NCBI RefSeq assembly: GCF_024713975.1
Contig: NC_091094.1
Span: 256,501-320,500 of the forward strand
From: Paralichthys olivaceus
Taxonomy: Eukaryota; Chordata; Actinopteri; Pleuronectiformes; Paralichthyidae
DNA length: 64,000 bases
Direction: 5' to 3'
The translations under genes were made by a program, and so were the position numbers. This document shows, in pieces, positions 24,801 to 38,100 of the stretch (positions are counted from its first letter, which is position 1; every line of letters begins with the position of its first letter). The notes beneath the pieces were generated by a model, which was not told where the DNA came from, searched no databases, and saw only the letters and a program-made list of their open reading frames with translations.

Positions 24801-27800
24801 TCATAGACATGCAATGTGGAGAGAGATGGTAGGTGATGGGCAGCTCTGGAGGAGCGCCCTGCGAGCAATTTGGGGGGTTTGGTGCCTTGCTCAAGGGCAC
24901 CTCGACAGTGCCCAGGAGGTGAACTGGCACCTCTCCAGCTACCAGTCCATCTTCCATACTTTGGTCCATGCTGGACTTGAACCATCCTGTATCTGCCAAT
25001 CATCCCCCTGACGACCCTGTCTTCGAGCTGTAACGTCTCTGTATCTGCAGACGACGAGCTCAGTTCGTGAAGCTGACGTCCCTCACCTTCCCCAGCTGCT
25101 GGTGAACGCTCAGGTTGTACATCATCACGATCCCGTCTACGATCTCCAGCAGCGACTTATCTGCCACTGGCTGCTCGGGTTCCTCCACTGGTCGCCCCAG
25201 CAACAGGCCGTCGTTACCATGGCTACCCTCAACTACAGGACAGAAACAAACAGAATGGAGACTTCAGGTGGATGCTAATCTGAACGCTGCCATCGTGATA
25301 ATGTCCAAAATTCAAATCAGTGCTCCAATGCTGCTGTTTTTTTAAAATTATGGATCACTATCTGCTGCAAGAATGGATGAAACTTGGCGAATGTGTCGGT
25401 GGTGAAGCTACATTAGTTATGAAAACTATACCTAATTATAAGCTATAAACATATCTGAGTCATATAAACATGATGGACTCAGTTTCATATCGACACACAC
25501 CAGTCATCACAAAAGGCTTGAGAACCACGTGATAAACCTTGTTGTTACTGCTGGTTTATGAACGTGCTTCAGTTACTCACTGTCCTCCTCCGTCCTCTGC
25601 TCCACAGTCAGCGTGCGAACCTTCACTTTCTCAGGCTGAGTCAGGGGTCGTCTGGGTGTCATCAGACTGACAGCGGCCGTGCTCAGGAACCGGTTGGCCC
25701 GTCCCAAAGTGGGAGAACTCAACCAACTGGGCCTCGCCAGAGCTCCGCCCATCGCTGCTGCACCGAACGGCCTCTGATGACAAAAGTGACCAGACAACAC
25801 AAACTGAGGAAAACGCCACTTGGTGCTGACGTCTGAGATATAACAGAAACGTATATACGTCATCTTATTTTTGAATTCAGTAGAATATAATAATAATGAT
25901 AAATCTGCCCGTGGACAAACCTGTGCTGCTCCGCTCTCCTCGTCCTCGTCCAGGTCGTCCATGGATGTGGCCTGAATCTCTGCAGGGTCGATGATGATGT
26001 TGGCTTTACTCGCCAAATCATCTGGTGGATAAAAGTTACGATCAATAAATTATCAATTTAGTAATTTGTAAAAACTCTATAACTATGACTAATTGTTGCA
26101 GCTATAAATCAATCAGAATATATGTATAATTTATGTAAATATAAAGAAACACTGATGTAAATACAGAGTAAAGCTGATGAAGCTTCCTACTCTCACAGGT
26201 TCAACTTTTTCCAGATAATCTTCAATCAAACAGATCAGTGAACTAATCAATACACAAGGTCACGTTTACTGAACAACAGACGGCATCAGAGCAGCAGCTC
26301 AACTGATTTACTGATGACGGCATTGATCAAACCTTAATTACATTTAGAGAGAAGAGAAGGATGGAAACAAATACTGATGAGAGGAGGGAGGGAACGAGAG
26401 AGGGAGGGAGGAAATGAGGGGCTGAGTATCTTTTTGTAGATGACACTATAGTATTTATTACAATCATGCTGGCACATGTATGTACACATGTACAGATGTA
26501 TGACATATGCATGTTACACAGACTGATCATCAGTGTGATCACTCAGTCTTCAGACTGAGTATAAACCTATTTAGTTGTGAATCAGGATAAAAAAATTTTT
26601 TTTGAACAAACCACTTGAGAGGATGCGAAGAGAAAGTCCGACAGTGAGGACGCTTCATCTTTCAGTGGACTCAGATTCTGAGTCACGATCGATCTGAATT
26701 AAATACTTTACATGGACTCTAAACACAATAAAGACAAAAAGACAAGTCTCGGAACCTCGAGAGCAGCTTCAGACTGAACTCCTCTTTTCTCTCGATCTTC
26801 TCTGGAGGATGAGACTCAGTTTGTCTGTTTCCTCCTTCACTCCTGTATAAAGTCTAAATCCTGCTGACGACGGTGTCAGGTGATGTAAACATGATCACAT
26901 GATCACTCCCTGTCTGTCTGCTCCACCTCTCACCTGAAGAACGAGGAGGATCTGAAGCTGGTGTGAACGAGTCTGAGGAGACGAGTCTCTGGAGATGAGT
27001 CTCTGGATTTTATTTTACCTGGAGCTCATGTCTGAAAACAGCTTCTGGTTCACAGACACCATTCTACATGCAAGACACACGTCAGTGACACATGAACCTT
27101 TTTAAACCTGACCCTAACCCTGTGAGATTGGACAGACTGAACAACGTCACAGTGATGGTGCTTTACACTAATATTTCATAAACATGAACATTAAAAGGCG
27201 CCTGAACACACCACAGATGATTTACTTTAGAAAGGTTCGACTTCGTTCTGCTTGATTTGATCTCAGTGAAAAAAACAACACAAAGCAACAGCTCCCTCTG
27301 GTGGAGGAAACACTACAGTGTTTCATCATCATCATCATCTGTTCTTCTCTGAGGTCAGAGGTGACAACGCCTCTTCATTCCAATCAGAACACAGATACTG
27401 ATCGACCAGCCAATCAGAACACAGATACGGATCGACCAGCCAATCAGAAGACAGATACGGATCGACCAGCCAATCAGAACACAGATACGGATCGACCAGC
27501 CAATCAGAAGACAGATACGGATCGACCAGCCAATCAGAACACAGATACGGATCGACCAGCCAATCAGAAGACAGATACGGATCGACCAGCCAATCAGAAG
27601 ACAGATATGGATCGACCAGCCAATCAGAAGACAGATACGGATCGACCAGCCAATCAGAAGACAGATACTGATCGACCAGCCAATCAGAACACAGATACGG
27701 ATCCACCAGCCAATCAGAACACAGATACGGATCCACCAGCCAATCAGAACACAGATACGGATCCACCAGCCAATCAGAACACAGATACGGATCCACCAGC

Positions 27801-28301
27801 CAATCAAAAGACCACCACAGAGCGGTGTGTGTACGAACCTTTGAATGTTTTCTTGAGGTGGGAGAGGAGCCCCCCCAGCCTCTGCAGGTCAAAGTAATCC
27901 ACCTTCCCATTGTAGAAGAGCTGAGGGGGGACGTACGCCTCTGGAAGAACAGCAGAGAGAGAGAGAGAGCGGATGTGAAATAAAAAAGAGAGAGAGGACG
28001 AAAAGAAACTTCACATGAAGCTATAAGACACAGAAATACAACTATTTACTCAAATGTATTTCCTGGTTGACGACAAGTCTTTCAATGAAAGAAGTTTTTT
28101 AGCAGATTTTTTAAAGTTGAAATAAATCAAATAAAAACCTCACCACTGGTCACATGATCATCACTGTCATCATACCTTCGCTCCTGATGCTGCTCTGATT
28201 CTTCCTGTTCCCGTCATCCCAGCAGGATCTTACCGCCGTGATGAGGCGGTGAAGGAAACACACCATGTACTCAGGAGGACACAGAGCTGTGGGGTGCTGC
28301 T

Positions 28302-28361
<60 letters not shown>

Positions 28362-31300
28362 GTTCCATCATGGTGCTCTTGAGATATTATGTTCACAAAA
28401 ATGAGACAAACAACCTGACAACATAAAACCCTAAATAACACAAGAGGAAATGAAACCCTGAGGAATCACAGTCTGAATTCACTGACACCCACTTCACTAG
28501 ATATCGTTGAATGTAGAGGACTAAAGTGTAAATTTAAAATGTTTATTTTACTCTTTGAATAAAAACCACAGTGAATGATCATCTCTAAATATGTTTGTGT
28601 TGCTCTGCTCTTATTTATATTTTACGACACCTCACTATATATTATATAGTGATGAGTGATTTCAGACCATGTCTCCTGAGACACTGTTCAAAGTGCAGGA
28701 TGTCCATCTGTAGGCCTAGAGCAAAGTACTGGGCTTTTAGTTTGAAGGCAGCGCAGGTGGATCACTCGCTGCAGCTCGACGTCTGTTTTGGTTTTTGTTT
28801 ACATGGTGTGTTGTTAAGTTGCAGCTGTGTGTTGTTGTGTTGTTAGTGTGGCTCACCCCTCGGTTACTGGCGTTCTCCTGCAAGAACTTCCTGAACTTGT
28901 TGAGGAAAATATAACGAGACGCTTCTCCCTGAAAGAGAGAGAGAGAGAAGTGACGTCTGCAAATAACACACACAGACACACACTCACACACACAGACACA
29001 TTACACACACAACACACACTCACACAGACACATTACACACACACAACACACACATACAACACAGACACAACACTCACTCACTCACTCACTCACTCACTCA
29101 CTCACACTCAGAGATGAAGAACATACCGTCGTCTTGTCTTTGTTATTGAGCAGCAGCCTCAGGATTTGAACCTGCAACTCTTCCACCACTGCAGCAGACA
29201 CACACACACACACACACACACACATGAAGTGAGTTCAGCTGAGGTCACGTCATCAAACCAACACGTCGACATAAAACTTGACCTCTGACCTTCTATCCTC
29301 TTCTTCAGTCTCTGGCAGCCTCGCTCATAAGCTCGACGCCTCAGACGCTCGTCTGCACTCTCATCTTTACACTCACGCTCGTCTTTACCCTGAACATGTA
29401 CATGTATATACCATAATACATAATCAATACATCAATAAATATACAGTCAGTGATCGTCTTTATACACAGTCAGTGTCTTTATATACAGTCAGTGATCGTC
29501 TTTATATACTGTCAGTGATGGTCTTTATATACAGTCAGTGATCGTCTTTATATACAGTCAGTGATCATCTTTATATACAGTCAGTGATCGTCTTTATACA
29601 CAGTCAGTGTCTTTATATACAGTCAGTGATCGTCTTTATATACTGTCAGTGATCATCTTTATATACAGTCAGTGATCATCTTTATATACAGTCAGTGTCT
29701 TTATATACAGTCAGTGTCTTTATATACAGTCAGTGTCTTTATATACAGTCAGTGATGGTCTTTATATACAGTCAGTGATCATCTTTATACACAGTCAGTG
29801 ATTGTCTTTATACACAGTCAGTGATCATCTTTATATACAGTCAGTGTCTTTATATACAGTCAGTGTCTTTATATACAGTCAGTGATGGTCTTTATATACA
29901 GTCAGTGATCATCTTTATACACAGTCAGTGATTGTCTTTATACACAGTCAGTGATCATCTTTATATACAGTCAGTGTCTTTATATACAGTCAGTGTCTTT
30001 ATATACAGTCAGTGATGGTCTTTATATACAGTCAGTGATCATCTTTATACACAGTCAGTGATTGTCTTTATACACAGTCAGTGATCATCTTTATATACAG
30101 TCAGTGTCTTTATATACAGTCAGTGTCTTTATATACAGTCAGTGATGGTCTTTATATACAGTCAGTGATCATCTTTATATACAGTCAGTGTCTTTATATA
30201 CAGTCAGTGATCATCTTTATATACAGTCAGTGATGGTCTTTATATACAGTCAGTGTCTTTATATACAGTCAGTGATCGTCTTTATATACAGTCAGTGATC
30301 GTCTTTATATACAGTCAGTGTCTTTATATACAGTCAGTGTCTTTATATACAGTCAGTGTCTTTATATACAGTCAGTGATGGTCTTTATATACAGTCAGTG
30401 ATCATCTTTATATACAGTCAGTGTCTTTATATACAGTCAGTGATGGTCTTTATAAATAGTCAGTGATCTTCTTTATATACAGTCAGTGTCTTTATATACA
30501 GTCAGTGATCGTCTTTATATACAGTCAGTGATCGTCTTTATACACAGTCAGTGTCTTTATATACAGTCAGTGATCATCTTTATATACAGTCAGTGATGGT
30601 CTTTATATACAGTCAGTGTCTTTATATACAGTCAGTGATCGTCTTTATATACAGTCAGTGATCGTCTTTATATACAGTCAGTGATCATCTTTATATACAG
30701 TCAGTGATCATCTTTATATACAGTCAGTGATCGTCTTTATATACTGTCAGTGATCATCTTTATATACAGTCAGTGATCATCTTTATATACAGTCAGTGAT
30801 CGTCTTTATATACTGTCAGTGATCATCTTTATATACAGTCAGTGATGGTCTTTATATACAGTCAGTGTCTTTATATACAGTCAGTGATCATCTTTATATA
30901 CAGTCAGTGTCTTTATATACAGTCAGTGATCATCTTTATATACAGTCAGTGATCATCTTTATATACAGTCAGTGATCATCTTTATATACAGTCAGTGTCT
31001 TTATATACTGTCAGTGATCATCTTTATATACAGTCAGTGATCGTGTTTATATAAAATGTATAGTTTGGTTTTACCTCCTTGTCGAAATGCGTCGGCCACC
31101 AGGTTGTGGGGATGAGCTCTTCAAGCCCCGCCTCCTTCACCCTCAGAGGAGTCTTGATGTAGAAGAAGACGACAGATCGCAGGACGTCGAACGTGATTCT
31201 GTGTTAAAGAAAAACTCTGTGATGTAGAATCGTCTAATGGAGAATTTAAGGTTATATAAGTAAAGTTACATAAGAGGATATAAGACGTTGTTGAGCAGGT

Positions 31301-33090
31301 ACTTCCTGGACTTCTCGTGATGCAGGACGGCCGTGGTCAGACGCAGGTAGTGGATCTGAAACACAGTGACATCATCAATCACATTCTGATACTATCAGTA
31401 ATCACCTGTCACAGACTACAGCTCACAGGTCCACACCTGTCCTCTGACCACACCTGTCCCCTGACCACACCTGTCCCCTGACCACACCTGTCCTGTGACC
31501 ACACCTGTCCTCTGACCACACCTGTCCTCTGACCACACCTGTCCCCTGACCACACCTGTCCTCTGACCACCCCTGTCCTCTGACCACACCTGTCCCCTGA
31601 CCACACCTGTCCTGTGACCACACCTGTCCCCTGACCACACCTGTCCTCTGACCACACCTGTCCTCTGGCCACACCTGTCCTCTGACCACACCTGTCCCCT
31701 GACCACACCTGTCCTCTGACCACACCTGTCCTGTGACCACACCTGTCCCCTGACCACACCTGTCCTCTGACCACACCTGTCCCCTGACCACACCTGTCCC
31801 GTGACCACACCTGTCCTCTGACCACACCTGTCCTGTGACCACACCTGTCCTCTGACCACACCTGTCCTGTGACCACACCTGTCCTCTGACCACACCTGTC
31901 CCCTGACCACCCCTGTCCTCTGACCACACCTGTCCTCTGACCACACCTGTCCTCTGACCACACCTGTCTTCTGACCACACCTGTCCCCCTGACCACCCCT
32001 GTCCCCTGACCACCCCTGTCCCCTGACCACACCTGTCCTCTGTCCACCACTCAGGTTTGGTCCTGGACATGCTTGTTCTTACCTGGAAGCCGAGGTCAGG
32101 GATGATGGGAGAGAACCGATAGGCTCGGAGAAGTGACATCATCAACTGCTTCAGACACTCGTTCACTTCATAATCCTTTAGAGAGACAGAGAGGGACGGA
32201 CAGAGAGAGAGAGAGAGAGAGAGACAGACAAAGACAGAGTGACAGAAATGTATTCAATCATCTTTCAATGAGGAATTTACAAAAAACAATCATTCTTAAA
32301 GCACGAATCAATAAATCAATTGATCAATTAATTGATAAATACATAAAACCTCCATCAGTTCAACTCCACTGAAAACAGAGTTGCTTCTTCTTTATTAGAG
32401 TTTTCTGTACGATTAAAATCACCGCCTACGTCTCGTCCGCTCCCCAGCCTCAGGACGAGCCCCAATAAATAAATGGTCAATGCAAAGCACCTCATGAATA
32501 TTAAATTCTCCTGCTGACCAATGGGTCTCCACAATGAGTCATGACAGAGTCACGACATCAAGCTGTGACATCGAGGTGTCTGTTAGTGAGGCGGAGCTGA
32601 AGAGAGATTCACTGTGACAGCAGTGATGTCACTCATACAGGAAACACACCGATACTCTGCTGCTGTTCATACAGCGAGTGAGAGGGAGGACGACAGAGAG
32701 AACAGAAACTAAGAAAGATCCAATTCAGAGGTGAAGGTAAAACAAGAATCGCTCCACACTGAATGTGGGAATGGTTTTATCACCTGTTCATATTTTAATC
32801 ATCCAAACTGCAGGATTCTTAAATTCAGAGACAGCTGTGATGTCCCGAATACAGAGTTTAACAGAATTATTATTTTGTGCTTGTGTTAGTACTGGGATGG
32901 TTCGGTTCCGTCAGTCGATCTAATACTGGACTCAGTTCAGCACGAAGATCCCAGATCTATAGAGTCTATATCAGCTGATCAGTCATCGCTGGACCCTCGT
33001 TTCCTCCTCATCCTTCCAATCGCGTGCATCCATCACGCAGCGTCATGCACGAGTCACCGCAGTATTTATATATTCAGAGCGCGCGCGTGC

Positions 33091-33127
<37 letters not shown>

Positions 33128-34305
33128 CTCCATCAGTAGCCAGAACAGATCCAGTAGTTGTTGTATCAGTGGATGTTCATCAACTGAACCTCCTCCCTCC
33201 AGAATTCCCAACAGGAAATTCATCAACACGTCCTCCACCAGGTACACCTTACACTGAAGACAGGTATAAACAAAAAACACCTTAACACTGAAGACAGGTA
33301 TAAACAAAAAACACCTTAACACTGAAGACAGGTATAAACAAAAAACACCTTAACACTGAAGACAGGTATAAACAAAAAACACCTTAACACTGAAGACAGG
33401 TATCAACAAAAAACACCTTAACACTGAAGACAGGTATAGACAAAAAACACCTTAACACTGAAGACAGGTATAAACAAAAAACACCTTAACACTGAAGACA
33501 GGTATAAACAAAAAACACCTTAACACTGAAGACAGGTATAAACAAAAAACACCTTAACACTGAAGACAGGTATAAACAAAAAACACCTTAACACTGAAGA
33601 CAGGTATAAACAAAAAACACCTTAACACTGAAGACAGGTATCAACAAAAAACACCTTAACACTGAAGACAGGTATAAACAAAAAACTTAAACAGTGAAGA
33701 GTGAATCGTGAGCATCAGTCAGAGACGTCATGTCTGATGAGATCATGATGAAATCACTGGGACACCAGACACAGTTTGTCCCTGTTCTGGTGAGGTGGTC
33801 TCAGAGTCTCAGAGACATTCAGCAGAGTCCTGCTTCACGTCTCATCACAAACAACACGTTAAATAAAAGATGAAGGTTTTTCACCATGAGAGGAGCGAAG
33901 TAGTTGAAGATGTGAGCCAGAGTGACGAGGACCGTCGGTTCTCCATGAAGACTCCACATTGCACAATCCGTCTCCAGCAGCCTGTCCTCCTGCAGAAAGG
34001 ACAAAGAGATGTCAGGGTCAAAGGTCAAGGAGACATTAAGGTCAGATGGACAAAGAAACAGAAGGAGACACAGAGATTTGAACTGGTTTAATCTGGTTTA
34101 CAGGGGGGACAAGTCGTCAAGGAGACGTACCTGAGTGTCGATGGCGGTGCAGAGGACGTTCTTGATGTATCCAAGCAGCTTGTGAGCTTTCAGCAGGTCA
34201 GAGGTCGGAGGGTTCTGCAGCGGCAGGTAACCGTCCACAGGATACGTGCACATGTGTACGTTAAGGACAAACACACAGAGCTGATGCACATGCATGAGGG
34301 TCAGA

Positions 34306-34386
<81 letters not shown>

Positions 34387-34829
34387 CACGTAGGATATCG
34401 TAGCGGTCTGCTGCCAAAGTTAAACGCCACCGACTCTTTAAACGACAAACTGATGGAGGGAAAGTAGGCGATGCCCGGACCCATCTTTATGTTGGTGAAG
34501 GCTGTGCCCAGAGACTGTCCATTCCTGAGGACAGGAAACTGTTAACTTGGCTTAGCATAAAGAGCGGAAACAAGACAAACAGTTAGCTTAGCATAATCAG
34601 ATCACAGATTAATCTCATTTATCAACAAATAAACATGTAAACAAAGACATATTTATGAAATAAATACTTTTTTGATGGTTAATTTTAGTTTTGGTCACAA
34701 ATAAATGAATGAAATGTTTTCTTACAAACAGAATGTGATGGTTCCTTCGTCCAGGTCGATCAGACAGCTGACGATGTCTCCTGCCGCCCACGACTGAGAG
34801 GGAACCAATCAGTGATCAATAACCAATGT

Positions 34830-34892
<63 letters not shown>

Positions 34893-35072
34893 TATGATTG
34901 TACGTAGGATCATTGTGTATTCAGACCCTCAGGTGTGATCTCACCTTCCCGTAGTTTGTGGTCGTCACATTCCACTTCCTCACTCTGTTTCCATCGTACG
35001 CATAAGAATCAGGTGTGTCACCAACCCCCTCCTGACAGAAACACACACAGTTATACACACATGCACAGTTAA

Positions 35073-35107
<35 letters not shown>

Positions 35108-38100
35108 GTATTGTTTGTGTACCTCCTGGTTAAAGCGACAGTTCAGAGTACACCAGCCGATCTGCATCAGACCCTGTGACGAGATCAGAACCTCGTACGC
35201 CCACTTCCCTGCAGAGAGAGTCACATTTGATATGTGTACATTTAATATACGTAAGTATGTATGTATACATATTTTATATACGTTATGTTATGTATGTTTT
35301 CACATATGGAACTTTGTATGAATCATGTGATGGTCACGTGACCACAGAATAGAGCGTGTTACCTTTATAAACACAGGTGGTGGCTCTGATGGAGCTGAAG
35401 TTGCTGTGACCTATGACCTGAGGGAGACACGTGACGTTAAAAACACAGTTCATGCAGAAAGAACAGAGGATCCTCATCATCTCACCCCGAGCAGGTCGTC
35501 ATCGACAAACAGGAGACCTTCAAATCCACTGGTGTGATCGAGGACGACCGGCTGAGGTCCCAGACGACCCTCCGCAGGCTGATCTGATCACACACAACAC
35601 AGAGGAACATGTGAGAACACATGTTAGAACGAGCTGTTACAGCAACATGTTAGAACACATGTGAGAACACATGTGAGAACACATGTTAGAACAACATGTT
35701 AGAACACCATGTTAGAACACCATGTTAGAACGAGCTGTTAGAGCAACATGTTAGAACACCATGTTAGAACAACATGTTAGAACACATGTTAGAACAAGCT
35801 GTTAGAACAACATGTTAGAACACATGTTAGAACAAGCTGTTAGAACAACATGTTAGAACATGTTGGAACATGTTAGAACGAGCTGTGGATCAACATGTTA
35901 GAACATGTTAGAACACATGTCAGAACATGTTGGAACATGTTGGAACATGTTAGAACATGTTAGAATGAGCTGTGGATTAACATGTTGGAACAACGTGTTA
36001 GAACACATGTTAGAACATGTTAGAACATGTTAGAACATGTTAGAACGAGCTGTGGATCAACATGTTGGAACAACGTGTTAGAACACATGTTAGAACATGT
36101 TAGAACATGTTAGAACATGTTAGAACGAGCTGTGGATCAACATGTTGGAACAACGTGTTAGAACACATGTTAGAACATGTTAGAACATGTTAGAACGAGC
36201 TGTGGATCAACATGTTGGAACAACGTGTTAGAACACATGTTAGAACATGTTAGAACATGTTAGAACGAGCTGTGGATCAACATGTTGGAACAACGTGTTA
36301 GAACACATGTTAGAACACATGTTAGAACATGTTAGAACATGTTAGAACGAGCTGTGGATCAACATGTTGGAACACTCTTTGTTGTCCTGTGTACTTTCAG
36401 ACTTCATCCACATTAAGCTCATTTTTAAAAACAGTGGATCTGAATCATGTTGATGAAGAAGAAGAGATTCACCTGTTTCCTACTTACCTTTGATCTCCTC
36501 CGAAGGTTCTCCTTCTGACAGGAGGTTCTCCAGGTGAGAACCAAGATCCTGGAAACCAAGAGGCTTCCTAAGAGGAGGGGAGGAAGTAGAGAGGAGGAGA
36601 GGAGAGGAGGAGAGGAGAGGAGAGGAGAGGAGAGGAGAGGAGGTAGAGGAGGATGAAGAGGAGAGGAGAGGAGGAGGGGAGTGAGGTAAAGAGGAGGAGA
36701 GGAGAGGAGAGGAGAGGAGGAAGGGAGGAGAGGTAGAGAGGAGGAGACGAGAGGAGAGGAGAGGAGAGGAGAGGAGGAAGGGAGGAGAGGTAGAGAGGAG
36801 GAGAGGAGAGGAGAGGAGAGGAGAGGAGAGGAGAGGAGAGGAGAGGAGAGGAGGTAGAGGAGGATGAAGAGGAGAGGAGAGGAGGAGGGGAGTGAGGTAA
36901 AGAGGAGGAGAGGAGAGGAGAGGAGAGGAGGAAGGGAGGAGAGGTAGAGAGGAGGAGAGGAGAGGAGAGGAGAGGAGAGGAGAGGAGAGGAGAGGAGGAA
37001 GGGAGGAGAGGTAGAGAGGAGGAGAGGAGAGGAGGAGAGGAGAGGAGAGGAGGTAGAGGAGGATGAAGAGGAGAGGAGAGGAGGAGGGGAGTGAGGTAAA
37101 GAGGAGGAGAGGAGAGGAGAGGAGAGGAGGAAGGGAGGAGAGGTAGAGAGGAGGAGAGGAGAGGAGAGGAGAGGAGGAAGGGAGGAGAGGTAGAGAGGAG
37201 GAGACGAGAGGAGAGGAGAGGAGAGGAGGAAGGGAGGAGAGGTAGAGAGGAGGAGAGGAGAGGAGAGGAGAGGAGAGGAGAGGAGAGGAGAGGAGAGGAG
37301 GTAGAGGAGGATGAAGAGGAGAGGAGAGGAGGAGGGGAGTGAGGTAAAGAGGAGGAGAGGAGAGGAGAGGAGAGGAGGAAGGGAGGAGAGGTAGAGAGGA
37401 GGAGAGGAGAGGAGAGGAGAGGAGAGGAGAGGAGAGGAGGAAGGGAGGAGAGGTAGAGAGGAGGAGAGGAGAGGAGGAGAGGAGAGGAGAGGAGGTAGAG
37501 GAGGATGAAGAGGAGAGGAGAGGAGGAGGGGAGTGAGGTAAAGAGGAGGAGAGGAGAGGAGAGGAGAGGAGGAAGGGAGGAGAGGTAGAGAGGAGGAGAG
37601 GAGAGGAGAGGAGAGGAGGAAGGGAGGAGAGGTAGAGAGGAGGAGACGAGAGGAGAGGAGAGGAGAGGAGGAAGGGAGGAGAGGTAGAGAGGAGGAGACG
37701 AGAGGAGGTAGAGGAGGATGAAGAGGAGAGGAAGACAAAGAGGAGAAGAGGAGAGAAGGAGGTCAAATACACTTGCTTCATACATTTGTTGTCAGTAAAC
37801 CATGGTTTCCATGGGAACAGGGTCTCTCTGATGAACATGAGCCACTTACAAAAAAAAATCACAGACCAACCACTGACCCGTCACATGACGATGATCCCTT
37901 GTGTTTATTTGTGTGCTGACACAAGTCTGAAGAAGCAGAGTCACACACATGCTCCACAACCACGAGTGAAACACAACCTGCTCAACTGTGTGTGTGTGTG
38001 TCTATGTATAGAGCTGTAACATGAATCTGTCCGGCTTAAGGGAAAAGGCCACTGAAACACTAGTCTCTAGTCTCTCACAGCTCAGTTGTTTACAGTGAAT

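Noticed and set aside
27386..27806. CRISPR-like array (regular 30-bp spacing)
   Set aside because: There are no unique spacers: the entire unit is repeated, in an intron of a vertebrate gene.
34098..34484. Continuous minus-strand frame with a long Cys-Val run as a normal coding exon
   Set aside because: It joins two true exons through an AT-AC intron. Kept only as a possible intron-retention product.
36425..37862. 400-460-codon proline/serine/leucine frames on the minus strand
   Set aside because: Pure low-complexity array inside an rnf123 intron; three frames are open at once.
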